Shown: positions 56,263 through 64,000 of the stretch, piece after piece
How positions within the stretch are numbered: position 1 is the first letter of the stretch
Layout of the letters: each line of letters opens with the position of its first letter
From: Nocardioides sp. SLBN-35
GTDB lineage: Bacteria > Actinomycetota > Actinomycetes > Propionibacteriales > Nocardioidaceae
DNA: 64,000 nt
Direction of reading: 5' to 3'
Assembly: GCF_006715725.1 (NCBI RefSeq)
Contig: NZ_VFNU01000001.1
Location: 4,960,001 to 5,024,000 of the forward strand
The notes under the pieces: model-generated
Database searches by the model: none
Told to the model about the DNA's origin: nothing
What the model saw: the letters and a program-made list of their open reading frames with translations, nothing else
Made by a program: the position numbers and the translations under genes

Positions 56263-57777
56263 GTGACGGCGCACCTGGGGGGCCGTCGGGACCGTGACCC
56301 CGCCGGGTCGCCCACCCGGCGGTGGATCCGCCGCGACGGGCACAGAGCAAGGCACTCGTCGTGGTGGTGGAGTGCTGCCGTCGCCGGCCTGCTGCTGTAC
56401 CCGTACCTCGTCGTCGCGATGATCGGCGACCCCGACGGCGAGCGGGTGATCCTCGCCGGGCACGCGGTGATGCTGCTGTCCGACCTGCTGGTGCTCGGCG
56501 CGAGCGTGGCGCTCGCCGTCGACGCACGCCTGATGTACGACGGCCTGCGCGGCAGCATGGCCGTCGCCGCTGCCGTGGTGGCACTCCAGGACGCACCGCT
56601 GGAGGTGCTCGGGATGATCGACCGGTCACTGAGCCCGCTCGCCTTCCGGCTGACGAGCGGACACCTGGTCACGGTGCTGATCGTGCTCGTCGTGATCCAC
56701 CGGGGACGCCGCGCCGCCGTCCCGGGCAGGTACCTGATGGTGACTGGCATCGTGCTGGGCCTGAGCGCCTCGACACTCACTATCGGCCTGCATCGGGCCG
56801 TGAAGCACTTCGAACGCGACGCGGGCGTCCTGACGACCGACGACCCGGTCGACATCGCAATCATGGTGTTGATCGGCCTGGTCCTGGTGGCGATCGGCCT
56901 GCAGCTGGCGACCTCCGCGCTGCCTAGGTGGGCCACGGCCCGCATCGGCGTCGGCATGCTCGCGATCTTCACGGCCCGGCTGTACTCGACCGTCGTCGAC
57001 GCGATGACGCCCCCGCCCATCGCCGTCGTCGGCGTCGCGCTGTTCAGCGCCCTCACCGCCACGACTGCGGCCTCCCTGCTGCGGATCGCGCTGGAGCACC
57101 TGGACGCCCGGGTCACCCGCTACGCCCATCTCGCCGCCGAGGCCGAGGCCGAGGTCAAGCAGGACCGCGAGGTCGCGCACGAGGTCAGGTCGGCAGCCGC
57201 CGGACTCGCTGCCGGCGCGCGGCTGCTGGCCAGCGGGCAGATCCCTCCCGGGCCGCGACGCGACGCGCTGGAGAAGATGGTCGACATCGAGGCGGCCCGG
57301 CTGCGTCGTACCGTCGCCGCCCAGCCGGGTCCGATGACCATCGTCGACGTCGACGCCGTCGTCTCCTCGTTCGTCGTCGCCCAGGCCACCCTCGGCCACG
57401 TCGTCGCCTGGACTCGCGGCGGCCACCGGGTGCGTGCCCGGCACGACGCGCTCGCCGAGGCCCTGGGCACCCTGGTCAAGAACGCCGCCGACCACGCCGG
57501 CGGCCAGGGCACCACCATCACCTCGCGCCGGGTCGGCGAGCACGTCGAGATCCTGGTCTCCGACGACGGCCCCGGCCTCGAGCCCGCGCTGCGCGAGCGG
57601 CTGTTCTCGTGGGGCAGCCACGGGCGGGCGTCCGGCGGTCAGGGCATCGGGCTGCACCGGGCCCGCCGGATCCTGCACGAGCAGGGCGGGACCCTCGAGC
57701 TGGGCGAGCGGCCCGACGGCGGTGGTACGACGTTCGTCATCCGGCTGCCACGGGCGCGGGGACCGGAGGAGGACTAG
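56263..57777 (+). CDS. Membrane sensor histidine kinase
   Basis: A 504-residue kinase from GTG 56263. Six to seven transmembrane segments occupy about 35-270. The H-box is AHEVRSAAAGL with His306; N-box VKNAADHAGG, G1 box VSDDGPGLEPALRERLF and G2 GGQGIGLHRARRI follow. The dimerisation region is atypical and short. It ends 1 bp from the end of the convergent response regulator, so the pair is likely to be partners though transcribed toward each other. The signal is unknown; most of the sensor is in the membrane. Confidence 0.85.
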   Translation: MTAHLGGRRDRDPAGSPTRRWIRRDGHRARHSSWWWSAAVAGLLLYPYLVVAMIGDPDGERVILAGHAVMLLSDLLVLGASVALAVDARLMYDGLRGSMAVAAAVVALQDAPLEVLGMIDRSLSPLAFRLTSGHLVTVLIVLVVIHRGRRAAVPGRYLMVTGIVLGLSASTLTIGLHRAVKHFERDAGVLTTDDPVDIAIMVLIGLVLVAIGLQLATSALPRWATARIGVGMLAIFTARLYSTVVDAMTPPPIAVVGVALFSALTATTAASLLRIALEHLDARVTRYAHLAAEAEAEVKQDREVAHEVRSAAAGLAAGARLLASGQIPPGPRRDALEKMVDIEAARLRRTVAAQPGPMTIVDVDAVVSSFVVAQATLGHVVAWTRGGHRVRARHDALAEALGTLVKNAADHAGGQGTTITSRRVGEHVEILVSDDGPGLEPALRERLFSWGSHGRASGGQGIGLHRARRILHEQGGTLELGERPDGGGTTFVIRLPRARGPEED

Positions 57778-57778
57778 A

Positions 57779-58465
57779 TCACTGCCGGGCCCGGGGGAAC
57801 ACCTCCAGCGACCGCCGGTACAACGCCACCGCCGCGAGCTGCGAGTCCACCCCGAGCTTGCGCCGCAGCGACTTCACCTGGCTGCGGACGGTGGCCTCGG
57901 CGACACCGGACGCGTCGGCGATCCGGCGTACGGACAGGCCGTCGTAGAGAGCGCCGAGGACCTCGTACTCACGGTGGGTGAGCAGCTCCATGCGGCGTAC
58001 CAGCTCGCGCTGCTCCTCCGCGACGCTCTCCCACTCGCGCAGGGCGCGCTCGCGCAGGACGTCGGGCGTGGGCGAGCCGCCGGCGAGGGTGTCGCGGACG
58101 GCCTTGGCGAGCCCGGCGGTGGTGGTCGTCGTGGGGAGTACGCCGGTCGCCCCGGCGCCGAGGACGGTGCCCCAGCGGGGCCCGAACTCGCTGTCGGTGA
58201 GGACCAGCCAGCGGATCGGGCCGCGGCTGACGAGCAGCTCGACGTCGTGGAGGAGGTCGGGGGTGCGCAGGTCGCAGAGGATCACGCCGACCGACGCACC
58301 GCTGCGGGCCAGGCCCTGGCGGAAGGAGAGGCGGCCGCCGCGCTCGGGCCACTCGAAGAGGACCGGTGCCAGGCCGCGACCGCGCAGGGCCGCGGCGATC
58401 GCCTGGCCGACGAGACGTCGCTCGGCGACCAGCGCCACGCGCCGGACCGGCTCCTCAACGGACAT
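57779..58465 (-). CDS. Response regulator with degenerate receiver and LuxR helix-turn-helix
   Basis: A 228-residue protein from ATG 58465-58463. The receiver-like domain has Asp65 in VILCDLRTPD as a possible phosphorylation site, but the acidic pair at the start (normally DD) is AER and the conserved Lys near GATGVLPTTTT is missing. The C-terminal LuxR domain is LLTHREYEVLGALYDG, then SVRRIADASGVAEATVRSQVKSL. It overlaps the LamG-like lipoprotein gene by 11 bp and so is the last gene of the surface-protein operon. Confidence 0.8.
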   Translation of the reverse strand: MSVEEPVRRVALVAERRLVGQAIAAALRGRGLAPVLFEWPERGGRLSFRQGLARSGASVGVILCDLRTPDLLHDVELLVSRGPIRWLVLTDSEFGPRWGTVLGAGATGVLPTTTTTAGLAKAVRDTLAGGSPTPDVLRERALREWESVAEEQRELVRRMELLTHREYEVLGALYDGLSVRRIADASGVAEATVRSQVKSLRRKLGVDSQLAAVALYRRSLEVFPRARQ

Positions 58466-59279
58466 CGAGGACGACACGGTCGATCGTTCCGTGGAACTGG
58501 TCGGAGGAGCCCTGAGCGATCCGGCCGCGGTCGGCGACCTTGGCTCCGACGGACAGAGGGGCGTGGTCGAAGGTGATCGCGCCGGGGTCGCCGGCGACGG
58601 TCCACTCCTGGGGGTCGGTCTCGCCGTCGAGGTCGACCAGCCGCAGCCGCACCGACGGGCCGGTCCGGGTGCAGGTCAGCCGGTACCAGCGATCGGGCGT
58701 CACCGGCTGCTCCGCCGTGACGAACACCTCCCCGAGGGTCCCCGCGAGCCGGCAGGACGGGACGCCGTGGTCGAGCTGGACCTTGAGCTGCGCAGCCTGG
58801 CCGAACCGCCCCCGCTGCACGAGGTTGTCGCCGTCGTCCTCCGGGCGCCCGGCCGTCGCCGGGTCGGCACGGAAGTCCACCGCCACCAGCAGGTCGGCGG
58901 TGCCGGGGTCGAGCGGGTCGGCGGCCGACGGGTCGGTGCGCACGAGGAGCGCGGCCGCCGGGACCGGGCCCTCGGCGGCGTAGGCCGGGGTCCGGATGGC
59001 CGAGCCTCCGCCGCGGCCGGGCGTCCAGGTGAGGCGGCCGCCGGCCTGGGTGACGACGGTGACGTCGACCCGGGCGGTGCCGCTGTTGACGGTCCCCGGG
59101 ACCATGTCACCGGGGACGACCACCTGGTCGAAGCCGAGCCCGAGGTCCACCTTGACGAGGCCCTTGGCCGGCGGCCCGGACGGCGGTGCGGCCGTCGGTG
59201 TCGCAGCGTCACCACTCACCGCGCATCCGCCCGCGGCACCGATCGCGAGCAGGACGACCACCAGGGCCGGGGCCGACAT
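58455..59279 (-). CDS. LamG/concanavalin-like lipoprotein
   Basis: A 274-residue lipoprotein; signal peptide with lipobox IGAAGGC, Cys at about 19, then a Thr/Pro/Ala spacer. The mature part resembles a concanavalin A-like LamG jelly-roll (RWYRLTCTRTGPSVRLRL, then DQFHGTIDRVVLDVR at the end). This fold often binds polysaccharide. It follows the beta-propeller gene after 3 bp and overlaps the regulator gene, forming a three-gene operon. Function inferred only from fold. Confidence 0.7.
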   Translation of the reverse strand: MSAPALVVVLLAIGAAGGCAVSGDAATPTAAPPSGPPAKGLVKVDLGLGFDQVVVPGDMVPGTVNSGTARVDVTVVTQAGGRLTWTPGRGGGSAIRTPAYAAEGPVPAAALLVRTDPSAADPLDPGTADLLVAVDFRADPATAGRPEDDGDNLVQRGRFGQAAQLKVQLDHGVPSCRLAGTLGEVFVTAEQPVTPDRWYRLTCTRTGPSVRLRLVDLDGETDPQEWTVAGDPGAITFDHAPLSVGAKVADRGRIAQGSSDQFHGTIDRVVLDVR

Positions 59280-59282
59280 GAC

Positions 59283-61193
59283 TCAGCCGCCCTGCACCGG
59301 AGGACCGGCGAACACCACGCCCGGCGTCCAGGTGCCGCGGACCGCGGCCACTTCGCCGCTCGGGCGGCCGGACTGCGCGGTCTGGGTCCAGCCGGTGCGC
59401 CGCAGGCGCCCCGACCCGGTGACCCAGTACAGGTGCTTGCCGGCGACGAACATGCCCCGCACCCGGCGCGGCGCGAAGCCACCGACCCGTCGCGACGCCA
59501 CCAGTCGCTGGGCACCGACGATGCCGCTCTCGGGGTTGAAGTAGCGGTAGTGGAGGGCCCGGGAGCCGGCGAGGGTGAAGTAGATCCGTCCGCGGTCGTA
59601 GAACATCCCGGTCACACTCGCCAGCTCGGCCCGCCAGGCCAGCAGCGGCGTCACTGCATCGGCTGCGTCGACGGGCTCGGCCGGGCCGTAGCCGCTGCCG
59701 TCGAAGGCACGCCGGGTGAAGGACCCGTCCCGCCCGGCGACGTACAGCCGGCCGTCGAGCAGGAACGCACCGGCGACCGCTCCCCAGTCCGGCCCGCCGG
59801 GCACCGCCGACGCGGGTCCGGCCCGGCCACCCCGGTGGCTGCGGCGGAGCAGGTCGCTGCCGCGGCCGTTGTAGACGGTCGCGGGGCTGCGCGGCGTCGC
59901 GAGCGCCGGGTACGACGCCCCGCCGGTCGGGAGCAGCGCGATCCGGGCGCGCACCTGGTCACCGATCCGGTCCGTGTCGGAGCCGACCCACAGCCCGGCG
60001 CCCGTCGCGAGCAGGTCGCCGACGCCGATCCCCTTGGAGCGACCCGGATTCCAGCTGAACGGAAGGCCGTTCACGGGGCTGAGCGCGGCGATGCCCTCGC
60101 GGCTCACGGCCCCCGGGCCGGCGGTGTTGGAGCCGAACGGGTTGTTGAGCCAACGCTGGTGGCCGCCGACGTACACCGCTCCCGCGGTGACCTCGACCGA
60201 CTGGAGGGTGTCGCCCCCGGTCGACGAGATCCACGACGGTCGAGCGGCACGGTCGGTGCCACGGGTCTCGAAGCGCGCGACGCTGTCGCACGGCGATCCG
60301 GGACCACCGGGACCTCCGGAGGTGGCGACGACGAAGTACGAGCCGTCCGGTGCGAAGGCGACGTCGCGGACGTAGCTGTAGTAGATGTCCACACAGGTGG
60401 CTGCGTAGAAGCGGGTGTGGAAGGACGTGGCCCGCGCGCCGTGCCGCAGGTCGAGCACGGCGAGCTGCGAACGCCGCTCGCCCTGGACCGAGCGGAAGTT
60501 GCCGATCAGCGCCAGGTAGCGCCCGTTCGCGCTGACGTCGATCCGCGAGACCGAGGTGCGGCCGAGGCCGCGCCGGGCCCGTCCGGCGACTGCCAGGTCC
60601 GGGTTGCTCCGAGCCCGCCCGGTCCGCGGCGCGAGCACCGCGAGCGCGCGCCGATTGTGCCCGCCGATGCGGGAGAACGCGCCCGCGACCCAGAGCCTGT
60701 TGCGGACCAGGCGCAGGTCCCGGACCGGGCCGTCGACCCGACCTGCGTCGAAGCCCGGCACCACCGAGCCGCCGGCGAGCGCGACCTGCGCGACCCCCGG
60801 CCGCGGCAGCCCGCCGATCCGGGCGAACTCTCCGCCGACGTACACCGTCCCGTCACGGCCGACCGCGACGGCGTTGACCGCTCCGTCCGGGTCGGGGTGG
60901 AAGCCCGGGTCGATCCGGCCGGTCGCGGCGTCGAAGGAGAGCAGACCGCGGCGCGGGAGCACCACGTCGCTGCCGTCGTCGCTCGCCCGGGTGAAGCTGC
61001 CGCCGAGGATCACCGTGCCACCCACCTGCACGACGGCGAGGACCTCGCCGTCGAGCACCTGCGGGGTGCCGGCGACCGGCTGCTCACCGACCAGGGAGCC
61101 GCCGCTCTCGGAGCCCGCCGAGGCCGGCGCGACCAGCAGCGCCGACCCCAGGAGGGTGACGCAGCAGAGCACGACTGCAGCGATCCGTGTCAT
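59283..61193 (-). CDS. Secreted beta-propeller protein (DUF5122-like)
   Basis: A 636-residue exported protein with a signal peptide (MTRIAAVVLCCVTLLG, cleavage near ASA). Repeated motifs of the type VYVGGEFARIGGL, LWVAGAFSRIGGH and VILGGSFTRAS mark propeller blades of the DUF5122 type in the first half. Later blades (IDVSANGRYLALIGNF, VAFAPDGSYFVVAT) are looser. It is the first gene of the operon with the LamG lipoprotein and the regulator, and is divergent from the polysaccharide polymerase gene. It probably acts at the cell surface; no catalytic residue is recognised. Confidence 0.75.
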   Translation of the reverse strand: MTRIAAVVLCCVTLLGSALLVAPASAGSESGGSLVGEQPVAGTPQVLDGEVLAVVQVGGTVILGGSFTRASDDGSDVVLPRRGLLSFDAATGRIDPGFHPDPDGAVNAVAVGRDGTVYVGGEFARIGGLPRPGVAQVALAGGSVVPGFDAGRVDGPVRDLRLVRNRLWVAGAFSRIGGHNRRALAVLAPRTGRARSNPDLAVAGRARRGLGRTSVSRIDVSANGRYLALIGNFRSVQGERRSQLAVLDLRHGARATSFHTRFYAATCVDIYYSYVRDVAFAPDGSYFVVATSGGPGGPGSPCDSVARFETRGTDRAARPSWISSTGGDTLQSVEVTAGAVYVGGHQRWLNNPFGSNTAGPGAVSREGIAALSPVNGLPFSWNPGRSKGIGVGDLLATGAGLWVGSDTDRIGDQVRARIALLPTGGASYPALATPRSPATVYNGRGSDLLRRSHRGGRAGPASAVPGGPDWGAVAGAFLLDGRLYVAGRDGSFTRRAFDGSGYGPAEPVDAADAVTPLLAWRAELASVTGMFYDRGRIYFTLAGSRALHYRYFNPESGIVGAQRLVASRRVGGFAPRRVRGMFVAGKHLYWVTGSGRLRRTGWTQTAQSGRPSGEVAAVRGTWTPGVVFAGPPVQGG

Positions 61194-61341
61194 GGCGACC
61201 TCCCCTCCCCACCGGTCCGATGAACGGGTTCACGTGGTCACTGGCGACAGTAGGACGGTCCAACCGGAGCCATGGCGGGTGCGCCGTTAGTCCCCCAAAA
61301 TTGGTGAGCCGCCACGAGCGGAGGCCGGGTTCGCTTGCTCC

Positions 61342-63465
61342 ATGACGTCCGCCACGTCACCGGGGGACCGGCCCGGACGGGGACCGACAGGGCGAGCCGA
61401 GCGCTGCTTCGTCGTCGGGATCGTCGGCCTGCCCCTGTGGTGGGTGCTGGGGTTGGCGTCCGTCGTGCCCCTGCTGGTCGCCGTACCGCTGCTGCTGGAC
61501 CTGCGGCGCCGCCGGCGGGTCGTGGTGCCGTCCGGGTTCGGGTGGTGGCTGCTCTTCCTGGCCTGGGTCGCGCTCGGCGTCGGCACGCTGTGGGCCGCGG
61601 CCCCGGGTGCCGTCGACGACGGCGGAGCGGGGCGGCTGATGGTGTTCGGCTACCGGCTGTGCTGGTACGTCGCGTCCACCGTCGTGCTGGTCTGGCTCGG
61701 CAACACCCCGCCGGACCGGATCTCCGACCGGGTCGTGCACCGGATGATGGCGGCGGTGTTCGTCGTCGCCGTGGCCGGCGGGCTGCTCGGTCTGGTGGCA
61801 CCGGACCTGTCGATCACGACGCTGGCCGAGCGGGTGCTCCCTCACGGCCTGCGCAGCAACGGCTTCGTGAGCACGCTGGTCTCGGCGCGGGCCTCGGACG
61901 TGCAGACCGTCCTCGGCGTCCCGGAGCCCCGGCCCAAGGCCCCGTTCCCCTACACGAACACGTGGGGCAGCGTGATGTCGCTGGGCCTGGTCTACTTCGT
62001 CGCGACCGTCGCGCGCTCGCGCTCCCGGTTGCGCCTGCTCGCGCCGGTCGTGCTGGCGCTGGCCGCGATCCCCGTCGTGTGGAGCCTCAACCGCGGGCTG
62101 TGGCTGGCGGTCGGCAGCTGCTGCATCGGCCTGCTCGTGCTGCTGGCGACCCGCCGCAACCACACGGCGCTCGCCGGGCTGGCGGTGGTGGTCGTCCTCG
62201 GCGGCTTCGCGCTGACCAGCACCCCGCTCGGTACGACGATCTCCGAGCGCCTCAGCCATCCGCACAGCAACGAGCGCCGCTCCCAGCTGCTGGTCGCGAC
62301 GGTCGACTCGATGACCCGCGGCTCGCCCGTCGTGGGCTTCGGCAGCACCCGCAACGTGGCGGGCACCTTCACCTCGATCGCCGGTGGCGCGAAGCCGGAC
62401 TGCCCCGCCTGTGGCGTGCCCCCGCTCGGCACCCAGGGCCAGCTGTGGCTGGTGCTGTTCTCCCAGGGCTGGGTGGGGACCGTGTTCTTCCTGGCGTTCT
62501 TCGTGCTCGCGCTGCGACGGACCTGGCGATGTCGGACGCTGAACCAGACCGTCGCGACGTTCGTGATCGGCGTCTTCCTGCTCCAGCTGTCGGTCTACGA
62601 CACGATGGAGCTCCCGATGATGCTGGTGATGACCGCCATCGGCCTGGCCTGGCGCGAGCAGGGCGGCGGCAGCCGGCTGCGGTCCCCCGGCCGGCGGGCC
62701 GCGGTGGTCGTGGCCGGTACGGCGGCGCTCGGCGGGCTCCTCGGCGCAGCCACCACGCTCCGCCACGACCCGCACCGCACCAGCACGGTCACCGTCGCGC
62801 TCACCCCGTCTCCGACGTACCTGGACGTGGGCGACTTCGCGCGCGAGGTGACCGTGGGGGCGCTGGTCGACCAGCCGGTGGTCCAGCCGGTCGCCGCGAC
62901 CATCGACACCGAGGCCGCGCTGGTCCGCTCCCAGCGGGCGCTCGCCCGCGCCGGGCAGCGGGTCGCGATGTCACCCCGCGAGCTGCGCGACGACATCAGC
63001 GTCACGGCGCCCCCGCTGTCGACGGTGCTGCAGCTGACCCTGACCACGGCGGCACCGCACGACCCCGAGGCCGCCGCGCGGGCCGTCGCCGAGGAGTACC
63101 TCGCCGAACGGCGCACCTACCTGGAGGACCGGCGCACCACGCTCGTCGCGCGGCTCCAGGAGCGGCTGGCCGCCATCGACCCGACCGATCCCGCGTGGGC
63201 CGCCACCCGGACCTACCTGCGCGCCGCGATCGACCACCTCACGACCCACCGGCCCGACGCCGGGACCCTGATCCGGCTCACGCCCGCGCGCCCCGTCGGC
63301 GCGGACCGCGGCGTACCGGTGACCAGCGGACTCGCGCTCGGCGGTCTCGCGGGACTGATCGGCGTACGCCTGCCCCGGCGCAGGCGCAGCAAGACCCGGA
63401 CAACAAAAGAGCCCCCGGCCGGTCTGCCGGCGAGGGCCGAGGAGGTGCTGGTCCATGCAGGATGA
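61342..63465 (+). CDS. O-antigen ligase-like membrane protein fused to Wzz-like domain
   Basis: A 707-residue protein from ATG 61342. Residues 20-450 carry about 12 transmembrane helices with the O-antigen ligase/Wzy-type pattern and the SNERRSQLLVATVDS and GFGSTRNVAGTFTS periplasmic-loop segments. From about 455 there is a second, chain-length-determinant-like unit: a helix (AAVVVAGTAALGGLLGAATT), an extracytoplasmic region ending with AVAEEYLAERRTYLEDRR helices, and a final transmembrane helix near GVPVTSGLALGGLAGLIGV. The combination of polymerase or ligase with a Wzz-like part in one chain is unusual. It overlaps the following glycosyltransferase by 11 bp. Confidence 0.78.
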   Translation: MTSATSPGDRPGRGPTGRAERCFVVGIVGLPLWWVLGLASVVPLLVAVPLLLDLRRRRRVVVPSGFGWWLLFLAWVALGVGTLWAAAPGAVDDGGAGRLMVFGYRLCWYVASTVVLVWLGNTPPDRISDRVVHRMMAAVFVVAVAGGLLGLVAPDLSITTLAERVLPHGLRSNGFVSTLVSARASDVQTVLGVPEPRPKAPFPYTNTWGSVMSLGLVYFVATVARSRSRLRLLAPVVLALAAIPVVWSLNRGLWLAVGSCCIGLLVLLATRRNHTALAGLAVVVVLGGFALTSTPLGTTISERLSHPHSNERRSQLLVATVDSMTRGSPVVGFGSTRNVAGTFTSIAGGAKPDCPACGVPPLGTQGQLWLVLFSQGWVGTVFFLAFFVLALRRTWRCRTLNQTVATFVIGVFLLQLSVYDTMELPMMLVMTAIGLAWREQGGGSRLRSPGRRAAVVVAGTAALGGLLGAATTLRHDPHRTSTVTVALTPSPTYLDVGDFAREVTVGALVDQPVVQPVAATIDTEAALVRSQRALARAGQRVAMSPRELRDDISVTAPPLSTVLQLTLTTAAPHDPEAAARAVAEEYLAERRTYLEDRRTTLVARLQERLAAIDPTDPAWAATRTYLRAAIDHLTTHRPDAGTLIRLTPARPVGADRGVPVTSGLALGGLAGLIGVRLPRRRRSKTRTTKEPPAGLPARAEEVLVHAG

Positions 63466-64000
63466 CATCTGGCCCGAGGTCGACGTCGTGATCGCGACCC
63501 ACGACCGCCCCGTCATGGTGCGCGAGGCGATCGCGGCGGTGCTCGAGCAGGAGTATCCCGGTCGCATCCGCGTGATCGTCGTCTTCGACCGCTCCGAGCC
63601 CGACCCGCTGCTCGTGCGGACCACGGTCGAGCGGCAGGTCGACGTGGTCCGCAACACCCGCAGTCCCGGGCTCGCGGGCGCCCGCAACACCGGGATCCTC
63701 GCCGGCCGCGGCGACCTGGTCGCCTTCTGCGACGACGACGACCTCTGGCTCCCCGACAAGCTGCGCCGCCAGGTGCGCGCACTCGCCGGCAGCACCGCCC
63801 CGACGTCGGTCACCGGAATCGAGGTGACCTACGACGGCACCACCACCCGCCGGGTGCCGGCGCCGGCCGAGCTCGAGCTGCGCCACCTGGTCCGGCACCG
63901 GACGATGGCCGCGCACCCGTCCTCGGTCGTCGTACGGCGGCACGACCTCGTGCACCGGATCGGGCTCGTCGACGAGGAGATCCCCGGCAGCTACGGCGAG
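63455..64000 (+). CDS. Family 2 glycosyltransferase, partial at window end
   Basis: An open frame runs from ATG 63455, behind GGAGG, to the window end (182 codons so far). It has the GT-A fold: VDVVIATHDRPVMVREA, LAGARNTGILAGRGDLVAFCDDDDLWLPDKL with the DxD-like DDD, and HPSSVVVRRHDL. It should transfer a nucleotide-activated sugar to a growing polysaccharide or lipid carrier. It starts 8 bp before the end of the Wzy/Wzz fusion stop, so it is in the same operon. Confidence 0.88.
   Translation, partial: MQDDIWPEVDVVIATHDRPVMVREAIAAVLEQEYPGRIRVIVVFDRSEPDPLLVRTTVERQVDVVRNTRSPGLAGARNTGILAGRGDLVAFCDDDDLWLPDKLRRQVRALAGSTAPTSVTGIEVTYDGTTTRRVPAPAELELRHLVRHRTMAAHPSSVVVRRHDLVHRIGLVDEEIPGSYGE

Noticed and set aside
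57978..61223. A 1081-codon plus-strand open frame opposite the surface-protein operon
   Set aside because: Antisense shadow; the minus strand has signal peptides, a lipobox and domain motifs, and this frame has none.

Overview
The window is high-GC chromosomal DNA of an actinobacterium, most likely of the Nocardioides type (order Propionibacteriales). This rests on GC and codon usage, many GTG and TTG starts, the order of the information-processing genes and the protein families seen. That placement is inference; no 16S rRNA or database search was available. The backbone is the classic cluster tRNA-Thr, tRNA-Met, rpmG, hadA-hadB-murB, tRNA-Trp, secE, nusG, rplK, rplA, rplJ, rplL, rpoB, rpoC. 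All of it is on the minus strand, so it reads from about 36.5 kb down to 2 kb, with accessory genes inserted between the blocks.

Region by region. 0.1-2 kb: a geranylgeranyl-reductase-family flavoenzyme and a small DUF4232 secreted protein, beyond a strong rpoC terminator. 2-9.5 kb: rpoC and rpoB. 10-21.4 kb: a complete Mce lipid-transport operon (mceG ATPase, two YrbE permeases, MceA-F, two Mce-associated proteins) inserted between rplL and rpoB. 21.6-28.3 kb: rplL, rplJ with an L10 leader, rplA, rplK, nusG, secE and tRNA-Trp, interrupted by an NTF2-like protein, a subgroup-Ic aspartate aminotransferase and a DUF4232 lipoprotein. 28.4-30.7 kb: a membrane protein-TetR pair with two palindromic operators, then adenosine deaminase. 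30.7-34.1 kb: three tandem paralogous secreted proteins. 34.2-36.5 kb: murB, hadB, hadA, rpmG, tRNA-Met, tRNA-Thr. 36.5-41.2 kb: amidase, a lipoprotein, LrgB/LrgA-like proteins and pirin. 41.2-45.1 kb: a GT4 glycosyltransferase convergent with an MptB-like mannosyltransferase, an RDD protein and a Ddn-like protein.

45.1-51.3 kb holds the most striking system: an apparently iron-regulated operon. It begins with an 850-residue adenylation domain-carrier protein-membrane acyltransferase fusion. This is translationally coupled to a complete Fe(III)-type ABC transporter (binding lipoprotein, fused permease, ATPase). Two DtxR/IdeR-like iron boxes lie directly in front, and the first mRNA may be leaderless. 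51.3-56.2 kb: two tandem LuxR-type regulators, a divergent FAD oxidoreductase and an LD-carboxypeptidase. 56.3-64 kb: a sensor kinase convergent with a degenerate response regulator; the regulator is the last gene of an operon for two surface proteins (beta-propeller, LamG-like lipoprotein). Divergent from these are the first genes of a polysaccharide locus, an O-antigen-ligase/Wzz-like fusion and a family 2 glycosyltransferase cut by the window end.

Non-coding structure is also notable. A REP-like hairpin family sits just behind stop codons, with a compensatory base pair in one copy. A palindromic element is inserted in frame inside a coding sequence. Several long perfect terminator palindromes and paired operator palindromes are present.
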